The notes beneath the pieces were generated by a model that saw only the letters and a list, made by a program, of their open reading frames with translations, made no database searches and was not told where the DNA came from. The position numbers were made by a program, and so were the translations under genes. A DNA stretch of 64,000 nucleotides from Nocardioides sp. YIM 152315 (lineage in GTDB: Bacteria; Actinomycetota; Actinomycetes; Propionibacteriales; Nocardioidaceae). The DNA is taken from assembly GCF_029210375.1 (NCBI RefSeq), contig NZ_JARGER010000012.1, positions 62,001 through 126,000 on the forward strand, written 5' to 3'. Below, in pieces: positions 48,811 through 56,659 of the stretch; the first letter of the stretch is position 1, and every line of letters begins with the position of its first letter.

Positions 48811-51611
48811 GCACCGGCGAGCTGTCCCCGGCCGAGCGGTACGCCGACTACCGCAAGCACCGAGACCACCCGGTGCTCAAGGACTTCGCCGGGCTCTACG
48901 ACTTCCCCCTCGACGACTTCCAGCGGCGGGGCTGCGAGGCGATCGAGGAGGGCCGCGGCGTGCTCGTCGCGGCGCCGACCGGGTCGGGGAAGACCATCGT
49001 CGGCGAGTTCGCCGTGCACCTGGCGCTCCAGACCGGCCGCAAGGCCTTCTACACGACCCCGATCAAGGCGCTGTCGAACCAGAAGTTCAACGACCTCGTC
49101 GACCGCTACGGTCCCGAGCAGGTCGGCCTGCTCACCGGCGACAACGTCGTCAACGGCGAGGCACCGATCGTGGTCATGACCACCGAGGTGCTGCGCAACA
49201 TGCTCTACGCCGGGTCGCGCACCCTGCTCGGCCTCGGCTTCGTCGTGATGGACGAGGTGCACTACCTCGCCAACCGCGAGCGCGGCGCGGTCTGGGAGGA
49301 GGTGATCATCCACCTCCCGGACTCGGTCGCGCTGATCTCCCTGTCCGCGACCGTGTCGAACGCCGAGGAGTTCGGCGACTGGCTGGAGACGGTCCGCGGG
49401 GACACCACCGTGATCGTTGAGGAGCGCCGTCCGGTGCCCCTCTACCAGCACGTCATGGTCGGCAAGCGGCTGCTGGACCTCTTCGCCTCCTCCGACGTCG
49501 ACGCGGCCGCCGGCTTCGTCAAGGAGGGCGCCCCGGTCAACGACGAGCTGCTCAAGGTGGCCCGCGACGACTGGGCCAGCACCCGCATGCGCGACCGCCG
49601 GTCGCCGCGCGACCGCAACCGCCGCGGCACCAGCAAGTACAACGTCGGCAACGGACGCCGCGTCTGGATCCCGAGCCGGGTCGACGTGATCGACCGGCTG
49701 GACCGAGAGGGGCTGCTCCCGGCGATCGTCTTCATCTTCAGCCGCGTCGGCTGCGACGCGGCCGTCACCCAGTGCCTCAGCGCCGGCGTCCGGCTCACCA
49801 CACCGGAGGAGCGCGACGAGATCTACACCTTCGTCGAGGCTGCCTGCGGCCACCTCCCGTCCGAGGACCTGCACGTGCTCGGCTACCACGACTTCCTCGA
49901 CGGCCTGACGCGAGGCGTCGCCGCCCACCACGCCGGCATGCTGCCGACGTTCAAGGAGTGCGTGGAGGAGCTCTTCGTGCGCGGCCTGTGCAAGGTCGTC
50001 TTCGCCACCGAGACCCTCGCGCTCGGCATCAACATGCCGGCCCGCACGGTCGTCATCGAGAAGCTCGACAAGTGGAACGGCGAGACCCATGCGGCGATCT
50101 CGCCGGGGGAGTACACCCAGCTCACGGGCCGTGCCGGGCGCCGCGGACTCGACGTCGAGGGCCACGGCGTCGTGCTCTGGCAGCCAGGGATGAACCCCCG
50201 CGAGCTCGCCGGCCTCGCCTCCACGCGCACCTACCCGCTCCGGTCGTCCTTCCGCCCGTCGTACAACATGGCCGTCAACCTCGTGCACCAGTTCGGTCGG
50301 GCCCGGTCGCGGGAGCTGCTGGAGCAGTCGTTCGCGCAGTTCCAGGCAGACAAGGCGGTCGTGGGGCTAGCACGGCAGCTGCACAAGGCAGAGGAGGCAC
50401 TCGACGGCTACCGCGAGGCGGCGACCTGCGACCGCGGCGACTTCATGGAGTACGCCGACCTCCGCCGCCGCATCAACGACGCCGAGAAGGGCGCCAGCAA
50501 GGCGCGGAAGGCCGACCTCCGCGAGGAGGCGATCGAGTCACTGCGGGCGCTGCGGCCCGGCGACGTGATCATGGTGCCGACCGGCAAGTTCGCAGGCTGG
50601 GCCGTGGTCGTCGACCCCGGCTGGTCGCCGGAGGGGCCGCGACCGTACGTCGTGACGTCCGACCGTCAGGCGCGTCGCCTGGCGATGATCGACTTCCCGG
50701 CGCCGGTCGAGGCGCAGGGCAAGGTGCGGATCCCGAAGAGCTTCAACGGCCGCAACCCGCAGATGCGGCGCGACCTGGCCTCCGCGCTGCGGTCGAAGAC
50801 CCACGACTTGGCGCCGCCGCGGCTCGCGAAGCAGGGCGGGCGGCACCACGACGCCTCCCGGACGCACGCCGACGAGGAGATCTCGCGGCTGCGGGCGGAG
50901 CTGCGCGCCCACCCGTGCCACGACTGCCCCGACCGCGAGGACCATGCCCGCTGGGCCGAGCGGTGGATCAAGCTCGACAAGGACGCCCGGACCCTGCGCA
51001 GGCGGGTCGAGCAGCGCACCAACACGGTCGCGCGGCAGTTCGACCGCGTCTGCGACGTGCTCACCGCGCTCGACTACCTCGAGGGCGACACGATCACCGA
51101 TCGCGGCCGGCACCTGATGCGGCTCTACTCCGACATGGACCTCGTCGCCGCGGAGTCGATGCGCCTCGGGCTGTGGGACGACCTGTCGCCGTCCGGGCTC
51201 GCCGCGGCGCTGTCGGTGCTGGTGTTCGAGGCCCGCCGCCCCGACGACGCCTCCTCGCCACGCCTGCCCGGCGGGGCGATCCGGGAGGCGATCGGCGAGA
51301 TGGTGAAGCTCTGGGGCGGCCTCGACGCTCTCGAGCGCGACCACAAGCTCGACTTCCTGCGCGCGCCCGACCTCGGCTTCGCCTGGGTCGCCTTCCGCTG
51401 GGCGGAGGGCGACGACCTCGACGACGTGCTGATGGTGAGCGACCTCGCGGCAGGCGACTTCGTGCGCTGGATGAAGCAGCTCGTCGACCTCGCCGGCCAG
51501 GTCGCCGACGCCGCCGGACCGGGCCCGGTGCGGGAGACCGCGCGGCAGGTCATCGCGGCGCTCCGGCGCGGCGTCGTGGCCTACTCCAGCCTGGCCGACG
51601 ACGAGGAGTAG
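48807..51611 (+). CDS. helY: Ski2-like DEAD/DEAH-box RNA helicase HelY
   Basis: A 934-residue superfamily 2 helicase of the Ski2/Mtr4 group, proposed to act in RNA unwinding or decay. Motifs in order are: Q-like region FPLDDFQRRGCEAIEEG, Walker A APTGSGKT, TTPIKALSNQKFND, DEVHYL, SLSATVSN, the second RecA domain with FIFSRVGCDAAV, ATETLALGINMPARTVVIEKL and the arginine motif QLTGRAGRRGLD. A ~180-residue charged insertion and a DSHCT-type C-terminal domain follow (ALRRGVVAYSSLADDE). M. tuberculosis has the same gene beside tatC. Expression is probably coupled to the 24-residue leader. Confidence 0.95.
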   Translation: MSTGELSPAERYADYRKHRDHPVLKDFAGLYDFPLDDFQRRGCEAIEEGRGVLVAAPTGSGKTIVGEFAVHLALQTGRKAFYTTPIKALSNQKFNDLVDRYGPEQVGLLTGDNVVNGEAPIVVMTTEVLRNMLYAGSRTLLGLGFVVMDEVHYLANRERGAVWEEVIIHLPDSVALISLSATVSNAEEFGDWLETVRGDTTVIVEERRPVPLYQHVMVGKRLLDLFASSDVDAAAGFVKEGAPVNDELLKVARDDWASTRMRDRRSPRDRNRRGTSKYNVGNGRRVWIPSRVDVIDRLDREGLLPAIVFIFSRVGCDAAVTQCLSAGVRLTTPEERDEIYTFVEAACGHLPSEDLHVLGYHDFLDGLTRGVAAHHAGMLPTFKECVEELFVRGLCKVVFATETLALGINMPARTVVIEKLDKWNGETHAAISPGEYTQLTGRAGRRGLDVEGHGVVLWQPGMNPRELAGLASTRTYPLRSSFRPSYNMAVNLVHQFGRARSRELLEQSFAQFQADKAVVGLARQLHKAEEALDGYREAATCDRGDFMEYADLRRRINDAEKGASKARKADLREEAIESLRALRPGDVIMVPTGKFAGWAVVVDPGWSPEGPRPYVVTSDRQARRLAMIDFPAPVEAQGKVRIPKSFNGRNPQMRRDLASALRSKTHDLAPPRLAKQGGRHHDASRTHADEEISRLRAELRAHPCHDCPDREDHARWAERWIKLDKDARTLRRRVEQRTNTVARQFDRVCDVLTALDYLEGDTITDRGRHLMRLYSDMDLVAAESMRLGLWDDLSPSGLAAALSVLVFEARRPDDASSPRLPGGAIREAIGEMVKLWGGLDALERDHKLDFLRAPDLGFAWVAFRWAEGDDLDDVLMVSDLAAGDFVRWMKQLVDLAGQVADAAGPGPVRETARQVIAALRRGVVAYSSLADDEE

Positions 51612-51637
51612 GGCGCTTCGCCGTGCGAGCCCCGGAT

Positions 51638-51659
51638 ATAGTTGCCATGGTTAGCAAAT
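51638..51659. promoter_or_regulatory. probable MarR operator 1
   Basis: A 22-bp site with core TTGCCATGGTTAGCAA (TTGC/GCAA ends), starting within TATAGT, a likely -10, and ending 18 bp before the MarR GTG. It differs from the site at 52209 at two of 22 positions. Autorepression is inferred. Confidence 0.7.
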
Positions 51660-51677
51660 TCGTGGTTTCCTCGGCTC

Positions 51678-52169
51678 GTGCATCCCAGTGACCTCCCTCC
51701 GCCGTCAGCGGGATTCCTGGTCTGGCACCTGGCGATGCGCTGGCGTGCCGAGCTCGACCGCGCGCTCGCCGCACACGGACTCACCTCTGCCCAGTACGCC
51801 GTGCTCGCCTCGCTCCATGCACTGACCACGGGCGGGGCGCGTCCCAGCCAACGCGAGCTGGCCGACTTCGCGAGCCTGGAGCCGATGTACGTCTCCAAGC
51901 TCGTCACCGCACTCGAGAGGTCCGGCCTGGTGCGCCGCGCAACCCATCCGGACGACAGCCGCGCCGTACAGCTGGAGATCACCGCGGCCGGGGACGCGGC
52001 GGTGAGGGCCGCGCGGGCACAGGTGCGCGCGATCGACGACGACCGGCTCCGCGTGCTCGGCGGACCCCGGAGCGCGGAGTCCGAGGCGCTCCGTGCGTCA
52101 CTGGAGCGCCTGTTGCGCGACACCGAGGGTCGGCGGGACCGACTCGCACGACCGGCCGACGCGGGCTGA
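51678..52169 (+). CDS. MarR family transcriptional regulator
   Basis: A 163-residue winged-helix regulator. An N-terminal dimerisation helix (SAGFLVWHLAMRWRAELDRAL) is followed by the HTH region (SQRELADFASLEPMYVSKLVTALERSGLV) and the wing RRATHPDDSRAVQLEITAAGDAAV, then the C-terminal dimer helices. The GTG at 51678 is chosen because the family N-terminus begins here and an upstream TTG at 51642 lies inside the operator. It probably represses itself and the following genes through two near-identical sites and is relieved by a small phenolic or lipophilic ligand, as is usual in the family. Confidence 0.92.
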   Translation: MHPSDLPPPSAGFLVWHLAMRWRAELDRALAAHGLTSAQYAVLASLHALTTGGARPSQRELADFASLEPMYVSKLVTALERSGLVRRATHPDDSRAVQLEITAAGDAAVRAARAQVRAIDDDRLRVLGGPRSAESEALRASLERLLRDTEGRRDRLARPADAG

Positions 52170-52208
52170 CGACACCCGGGTGGCGACACCCGGCTTCGGT
52201 TCACACTC

Positions 52209-52230
52209 ATAGTTGCCATGTTTATCAAAT
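52209..52230. promoter_or_regulatory. probable MarR operator 2
   Basis: The second copy, core TTGCCATGTTTATCAA, overlapping a CATAGT -10-like hexamer and ending just before the AGGAAGGG ribosome site of the next gene. The duplication before two consecutive start regions marks the genes from 52245 on as targets of the MarR protein. Confidence 0.7.
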
Positions 52231-52244
52231 AGGAAGGGATGCAC

Positions 52245-52718
52245 ATGAACCCGTCGCTGCGAACGATCCTCGCCGGACTCGCGGGCGGCCTGGCCTTCGT
52301 GCTGGGCACCTTCATGACGTTCCGGCTCCTCGGTGGGGCGCAGGAAGGTCGCCAGGGACTGTTGTTCGACCCCGAGACACAGTCGGCGAAGGTGATCGCG
52401 GTGTGGAAGGAGATCGAGCCGCTGCCACGGATCACCGAGACGCCCCTGCTGATCCTGGGCGGGTTGCTGCTCCTCGGCATCGCGTACGCCGTCCTCTACC
52501 GGGCTCTCTCGCCCGGCTGGCCCGCGGGCACGCACCGACGTGCCGTGCGGATGGCGCTGGTGATCTGGCTCGGTGGCGTCTTCGCGGAGCTCATGGGGCC
52601 GTTCAACGTGCTGCACTCGCCGCTCGCCCTGAGCGCTCTCTCAGTGCTGTTCTGGGCGGTCTGCGCCGTCCTCGAGGGGTACGCCATCGTTCTCGTCTCG
52701 GGGCAGGGGGCCTCGTGA
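52245..52718 (+). CDS. four-span membrane protein of the MarR cassette
   Basis: A 157-residue protein with four hydrophobic segments (ILAGLAGGLAFVLGTFMTF, PLLILGGLLLLGIAYAVLY, MALVIWLGGVFAELMGPF, SALSVLFWAVCAVLEGYAI). The loop between the first two holds VWKEIEPLPRITETP. I do not recognise the family. The start is the ATG at 52245 by distance to AGGAAGG; an ATG six bases earlier is in frame. Its stop overlaps the next gene's GTG (GTGA). It may be a transporter-like or ligand-sensing membrane protein. Confidence 0.75.
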   Translation: MNPSLRTILAGLAGGLAFVLGTFMTFRLLGGAQEGRQGLLFDPETQSAKVIAVWKEIEPLPRITETPLLILGGLLLLGIAYAVLYRALSPGWPAGTHRRAVRMALVIWLGGVFAELMGPFNVLHSPLALSALSVLFWAVCAVLEGYAIVLVSGQGAS

Positions 52719-53392
52719 GGGCGGCCCGGATCCTGGTGATCGGCGCGACCGGCCGCACCGGGCGGCTGGTGGTGGCCGAGGCGCTCGCGCGGGGACATCG
52801 GGTGACCGGGTTCGCCCGGCGCCCCGAGATGGTCGCCACCGAGCACCCGGCGTTGACGGTCCTCGGGGGCGACGGCCTCCGAGGTGACGAGGTCACCGCG
52901 GCCGTCGCTCATCACGATGCCGTGGTCTCCATCGTCGCGAGCGGAAGCGTCCGACGTACGACCGTCAACCAGACCGTCGCCCGCCACCTGGTTGCTGCGA
53001 TGGGGGAGCACGGCACGTCACGGCTGGTCGTCACCAGCAGTCACGCGCTCGTGGCGACCCGGCCACCCGTGCTGGCGCCCTTGGTCCGGTCGGTGCTGCG
53101 TCATCCGTTCGCGGACGCACGCGAGATGGAGCGGATCGTTCGCGGCTCCGGGCTCGACTGGCGCATCGTGCGACCCACCAGGCTCGTCGATGCGCCGGCC
53201 CGAGGCGCCGTCGTCCGCGCCCCCGACGGTGCCGACTTCGCGACGGGCGCCTCCGTGCTCCCGCGCGCCGACCTGGCCGCGACGATCCTCGACGTCCTCG
53301 AGGACGACCGCCTCACCCGGATGGCGGTGGAGATCACCGGCATCGCCCACACCGACCGAGGAGACCGAGATGGACGTCATCGACCCGAGTGA
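52715..53392 (+). CDS. NAD(P)-binding atypical short-chain dehydrogenase
   Basis: A 225-residue Rossmann protein of the NmrA/atypical SDR type: ILVIGATGRTGRLVVAEALARGHRV at the start, VVSIVASGSVRRTTVNQTVARHLVAAMG in the middle, SRLVVTSSHALV, and DWRIVRPTRLVD. The usual SDR catalytic Tyr-x-x-x-Lys is not evident, as in many NmrA-like proteins that only bind the nucleotide. It is coupled by GTGA to the membrane protein and overlaps the SnoaL-like gene by 23 bp. A redox sensor or reductase role is possible. Confidence 0.86.
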   Translation: MRAARILVIGATGRTGRLVVAEALARGHRVTGFARRPEMVATEHPALTVLGGDGLRGDEVTAAVAHHDAVVSIVASGSVRRTTVNQTVARHLVAAMGEHGTSRLVVTSSHALVATRPPVLAPLVRSVLRHPFADAREMERIVRGSGLDWRIVRPTRLVDAPARGAVVRAPDGADFATGASVLPRADLAATILDVLEDDRLTRMAVEITGIAHTDRGDRDGRHRPE

Positions 53393-53813
53393 CGTGATCG
53401 ACGGCCTGGCCGCGGCCTGGGCCGCGGGTGACGCCGACGCGTACGCCGCACTCTTCACCGACGACGCCGACTACGTCGCCTTCGACGGGACCCGGATGGT
53501 CGGGGCCCGGCAGATCGCGGACGGACACCGGGCGCTGTTCGCGGGCATCATGCGTGGTTCGCGGATGACGCATCGCGAGCCGGGGGTGCGCCACCTCACC
53601 GACGACGTCGCGGTCGTCTGCACGATCGGCGGCATCGTGATGCGATGGCAGAGGGGACCCGAGCCCTCCGGCAAGCGCCTCTCCACGGTGACCTACGTGC
53701 TGGTGCGCGACGGCGAGCGATGGCGCGCGGCGGCGTTCCAGAACACGCGGTACCGCCCCTGGGCGCGGACGCTGGTGGGCCGGGTGCTGACGAAGCTGGA
53801 CCGCGCGCAGTGA
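53370..53813 (+). CDS. SnoaL-like (NTF2 fold) SgcJ/EcaC family protein
   Basis: A 147-residue single NTF2-like domain: IDGLAAAWAAGDADAYAALFTDDADYVAFDG is the typical first helix-loop of the SgcJ/EcaC group, followed by a curved sheet (VAVVCTIGGIVMRW, LSTVTYVLVRDGERWRAAAFQN). It could be a small-molecule isomerase, hydrolase or binding protein. The ATG lies inside the end of the preceding dehydrogenase gene and is preceded by CGAGGAGACCGAG. Its stop overlaps the next GTG. Confidence 0.86.
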   Translation: MDVIDPSDVIDGLAAAWAAGDADAYAALFTDDADYVAFDGTRMVGARQIADGHRALFAGIMRGSRMTHREPGVRHLTDDVAVVCTIGGIVMRWQRGPEPSGKRLSTVTYVLVRDGERWRAAAFQNTRYRPWARTLVGRVLTKLDRAQ

Positions 53814-54325
53814 AGCAGGCGTTCCTCGAGGCGTGGTCCGACGTCGCCTGGGCCGGTGGGTTCGTGCGTCAGCACGTGATCCTGCTGCTGGCGCTGGGCG
53901 CCCTCCCGGCGACGGCGCGAACGCTCTACGCCGGGGATCCCGGCCGCGCCATCCTGGTCTCGGGACCCGCCGAGACCCTCATCGGGCTCGTCCGCATGCT
54001 GTCGCTGGGGCTCGTCGTCGCCCTCGGGTGGCGCTCCGAGCGCCCTCCCCCCGGGACCGCGCCCACCTGGTGGGGGGCGATCCGGGCACTCGGCCGCTAC
54101 CTGAGGCGCGACTGGGACCGGTGCCTGCTCGGCCTGCTGATCGCAACGCTCCTGCTCGCCGCGGTCAGCGTGGGCCTCGACCAGCTCGCGCGCGGCGTCG
54201 GGCGGCTCGTCGACGCCCCGCGCGCCGGACCGATGACCTCGTTCGCGCTGCGCAACCTGGTCACGATCACCCTGACCTACCCGTTGCTCTACGCCCTCGT
54301 GCGACCTGCGGTGGTCAGGACCTGA
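53810..54325 (+). CDS. hypothetical membrane protein, last gene of the MarR cassette
   Basis: A 171-residue protein with about four hydrophobic segments (VILLLALGALPATARTLY, TLIGLVRMLSLGLVVALGW, CLLGLLIATLLLAAVSVGL, LVTITLTYPLLYALV). No family is recognised. GTGA coupling ties it to the SnoaL-like gene. With two membrane proteins, a nucleotide-binding protein and an NTF2-fold protein under one MarR regulator, the group looks like a small detoxification or stress cassette (inference). Confidence 0.72.
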   Translation: MKQAFLEAWSDVAWAGGFVRQHVILLLALGALPATARTLYAGDPGRAILVSGPAETLIGLVRMLSLGLVVALGWRSERPPPGTAPTWWGAIRALGRYLRRDWDRCLLGLLIATLLLAAVSVGLDQLARGVGRLVDAPRAGPMTSFALRNLVTITLTYPLLYALVRPAVVRT

Positions 54326-54330
54326 CCGGG

Positions 54331-54978
54331 TCAGCCGATGGCGTCCCGGACCGCCACGTCACCGTTGACGAGGTTCCACTGCTGCCCGATGGCGGCAGGC
54401 GCGTCGAGGGTCGCGGCCAGGACGGTGGCGACGTCCGCCCGCGTGACGTCGCCCCGGACCACGTCGGGCCCCAGGCTCACCAGGCCGGTGCCGGCGTCGT
54501 CGGTCAGCCGGCCGGGGCGGACGATCGTCCAGTCGAGGCCGCTGGACCGCAGGGCCGCGTCGGCATCACGCTTGGCCTCGACGTACGCCCGCCAGACGTC
54601 GCCCGTGTCGGGCGGCAGCGCGTCGTCGACGCCGATGGCGGACACCTGGACGAAGCGGCGGATCCCGGCCGAGCGGGCGCCCTCGATCGACTTCAGCGAC
54701 CCCTCGAGGTCCACGGTGCGCTTGCGCTCGATGTTGCCGTCCGGTCCGCCACCCGCGGCGAAGACCACCGCGTCGCAGCCCGCGAACGCCGCCGCGAACG
54801 CCGAGGCGTCCTGCGTCTCGATGTCGAGCAGGCGCACCTCGGCGCCCAGGTCCTCCAGGTCGGCCCGGTAGGCCTCCCGTCGGACCAGGGCGACGACGTC
54901 GTGCCCGGTGCGGCGGAGCTCGGGAATCAGCTGTCGGGCCACCTGGCCGTGGCCCCCGACGATCGCGATGCGGCTCAT
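54331..54978 (-). CDS. NAD(P)-binding SDR-like protein
   Basis: A 215-residue Rossmann protein, RIAIVGGHGQVARQLIPELRRTGHDVVALVR, with DAVVFAAGGGPDG, RRFVQVSAIGVDD and the TIVRPGRLTDDAGTG segment. It is of the NmrA/YwnB-type SDR group used in flavin or quinone reduction, or as a sensor. Its Tyr in VWRAYVEAKRDAD with Lys four residues on is in the place of the SDR YxxxK catalytic pair, so it may be an active reductase. It is convergent with the MarR cassette (5 bp apart) and 38 bp past the exonuclease start-distal end. Confidence 0.87.
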   Translation of the reverse strand: MSRIAIVGGHGQVARQLIPELRRTGHDVVALVRREAYRADLEDLGAEVRLLDIETQDASAFAAAFAGCDAVVFAAGGGPDGNIERKRTVDLEGSLKSIEGARSAGIRRFVQVSAIGVDDALPPDTGDVWRAYVEAKRDADAALRSSGLDWTIVRPGRLTDDAGTGLVSLGPDVVRGDVTRADVATVLAATLDAPAAIGQQWNLVNGDVAVRDAIG

Positions 54979-55016
54979 GAGCCCACGCTACGGTCCGGTC
55001 CCAACGAGGGTGACAG

Positions 55017-55946
55017 CTATCGGCAGAGCACCTCGGTCAGGCGCTGGACCGGCGACTCGATGCCCCACCTCGTGCCGAGCTCGGCCACTCGCGCGAGGTC
55101 CCGCGGCTCTCGGGGGAGCCGGGTGTCCGGCGCTCGGAGATCGAGGTCCCGGGCGACCGCGACGACCTGCGGTGCGACCTCGAGATAGTCGGCCGCCGCC
55201 TTGATCTTCCCGCGCGGTCCGGGGCCCATGTCCGCGCCCGGGTCCACGGCGGCCGCGACGATCCCGTCCATGTCGCCGAACCGGCCGAGCAGCGTGGCCG
55301 CGGTCTTCTCGCCGATGCCCGCCACCCCCGGGAGCCCGTCCGACGCGTCGCCGCGCAGCGTCGCGAAGTCGGCGTACTGCGCAGCGTCGATGCCGTACTT
55401 CTCGCGCACCCAGTCGTTCGTGACACGCTCGTGCTTGCCGACGCCGCGGGCGATGTAGAGGACCCGGACGTCGCGCGCGTCGTCGACGAGCTGGAAGAGG
55501 TCACGGTCGCCGGTCACGACGTCGACCGGCTGCCGCGCCTGGGTCGCGAACGACCCGATCACGTCGTCGGCCTCGTAGCCGTCCACACCGGCCACGCACA
55601 GGCCGAACGCCTCCAGCACGTCGAGGATGATCGGCACCTGCACCTCCAGTGGGTCCGGCACCTCCTCGACGTCCGGGGCGCCGTTGCGCTCAGCGACCAC
55701 CCGGTGCGCCTTGTAGGACGGCAGCAGGTCGACCCGCCACTGCGGGCGCCAGTCGTTGTCCCAGCAGCAGACCAGGTCGCTCGGCCGGTAGTCCGCGACC
55801 AGCCGGGAGATGAAGTCGAGGAAACCCCGCACCGCGTTGACCGGCGTGCCGTCCGGCGACTTGATCTCGGGGACGCCGAAGAACGCGCGGAAGTACATCG
55901 ACGCGCTGTCGAGGAGCATCAGCCGGCCGGACTGCGAATCGGTCAC
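55017..55946 (-). CDS. 5'-3' exonuclease (FEN/Pol I N-domain type)
   Basis: A 309-residue stand-alone structure-specific nuclease homologous to the N-terminal domain of DNA polymerase I. Metal-binding acidic clusters are LMLLDSASMYFRAF, VCCWDNDWRPQWR, DGYEADDVIGSFA and VVTGDRDLFQLV. The helix-hairpin-helix LRGDASDGLPGVAGIGEKTAATLLGRFG follows. It probably removes flaps or RNA primers in repair or replication. M. tuberculosis has an equivalent (Rv2090) near helY. The GTG at 55946 is chosen since the core begins there; upstream codons lie in the divergent Lrp promoter. Confidence 0.93.
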   Translation of the reverse strand: MTDSQSGRLMLLDSASMYFRAFFGVPEIKSPDGTPVNAVRGFLDFISRLVADYRPSDLVCCWDNDWRPQWRVDLLPSYKAHRVVAERNGAPDVEEVPDPLEVQVPIILDVLEAFGLCVAGVDGYEADDVIGSFATQARQPVDVVTGDRDLFQLVDDARDVRVLYIARGVGKHERVTNDWVREKYGIDAAQYADFATLRGDASDGLPGVAGIGEKTAATLLGRFGDMDGIVAAAVDPGADMGPGPRGKIKAAADYLEVAPQVVAVARDLDLRAPDTRLPREPRDLARVAELGTRWGIESPVQRLTEVLCR

Positions 55947-55973
55947 CGCCGCATCCTCGCACGACTTCACGGC

Positions 55974-55979
55974 TAGTCT
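55974..55979 (+). promoter_or_regulatory. leaderless -10 for the Lrp-family gene
   Basis: TAGTCT, 7 nt before the GTG at 55987. Confidence 0.6.
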
Positions 55980-55986
55980 GTCGGCC

Positions 55987-56439
55987 GTGAGCCAGTCCGA
56001 ACTCGAAGCCACGGACCGCAGGATCCTCGAGCTGCTCGCCAGCGACGGCCGGATGTCCTTCACCGATCTGGGCAAGGCGACCGGGCTCTCGACGTCCGCG
56101 GTGCACCAGCGGGTCAAGCGGCTCGAGCAACGCGGACTGATCCGCGGGTACGGCGCGAGCATCGACCACGAGCAGCTCGGGCTGCCTCTCACGGCCTTCA
56201 TCTCGATCCGCGCCATCGATCCGTCGCAGCCCGACGACTCCCCGGAGCGGCTGCGCGGGATCGCCGAGATCGAGTCCTGCTGGTCGGTCGCCGGCGACGA
56301 GTCCTACATCCTCAAGGTCCGCGTCGCCGCGCCGACCGACCTCGAGGACCTGCTCGCCCGGATCCGCGCCGCGGCCAACGTCTCGACGCGCACCACGATC
56401 GTGCTGTCCACGCCCTACGAGGGCCGACCGGTCACCTGA
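55987..56439 (+). CDS. Lrp/AsnC family transcriptional regulator
   Basis: A 150-residue regulator with an N-terminal HTH (LELLASDGRMSFTDLGKATGLSTSAVHQRVKRLEQRGLIRGY) and a RAM ligand-binding domain (LPLTAFISIRAIDP, CWSVAGDESYILKVRVAAPTDLEDLLARI). Members respond to amino acids. It is convergent with the lysine 2,3-aminomutase gene 220 bp away and could control it (inference from position). It is divergent from the exonuclease. Confidence 0.93.
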   Translation: MSQSELEATDRRILELLASDGRMSFTDLGKATGLSTSAVHQRVKRLEQRGLIRGYGASIDHEQLGLPLTAFISIRAIDPSQPDDSPERLRGIAEIESCWSVAGDESYILKVRVAAPTDLEDLLARIRAAANVSTRTTIVLSTPYEGRPVT

Positions 56440-56590
56440 CACGGGCTCGTCCGACACCTCTGCGGGCGGTGCGGACTCGGCCCACGCCGTCCCCGGCGGG
56501 GTGGGCGAAACGTCGACATGTCCGGAAGGCGCCGGGGGTTCTCGGGTTCTTCCCTCGCTTCTCGGGTGTTGCAATGCCCCAGAGGTCCAT

Positions 56591-56614
56591 GAATACTCGG
56601 TGCACCGGGTATTC
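56591..56614. promoter_or_regulatory. 24-bp palindrome between Lrp and aminomutase genes
   Basis: GAATACTCGGTGCACCGGGTATTC reads almost the same on both strands: two 12-bp halves around GTGCAC with one mismatched pair. It is in the 220-bp space between convergent genes, so it may be a terminator stem or a protein-binding site. It overlaps no gene. Nearby, TTCTCGGG occurs twice (56537 and 56561 regions). Confidence 0.55.
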
Positions 56615-56659
56615 CCGCGCCAGGAGTGACACGTGGTGCGCCACCCGGCGTCGGCCGGC

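Noticed and set aside
51642..51677. A TTG start for the MarR gene or a separate ORF MVSKFVVSS...
   Set aside because: Both lie in the duplicated operator sequence. The conserved protein begins at the GTG at 51678.
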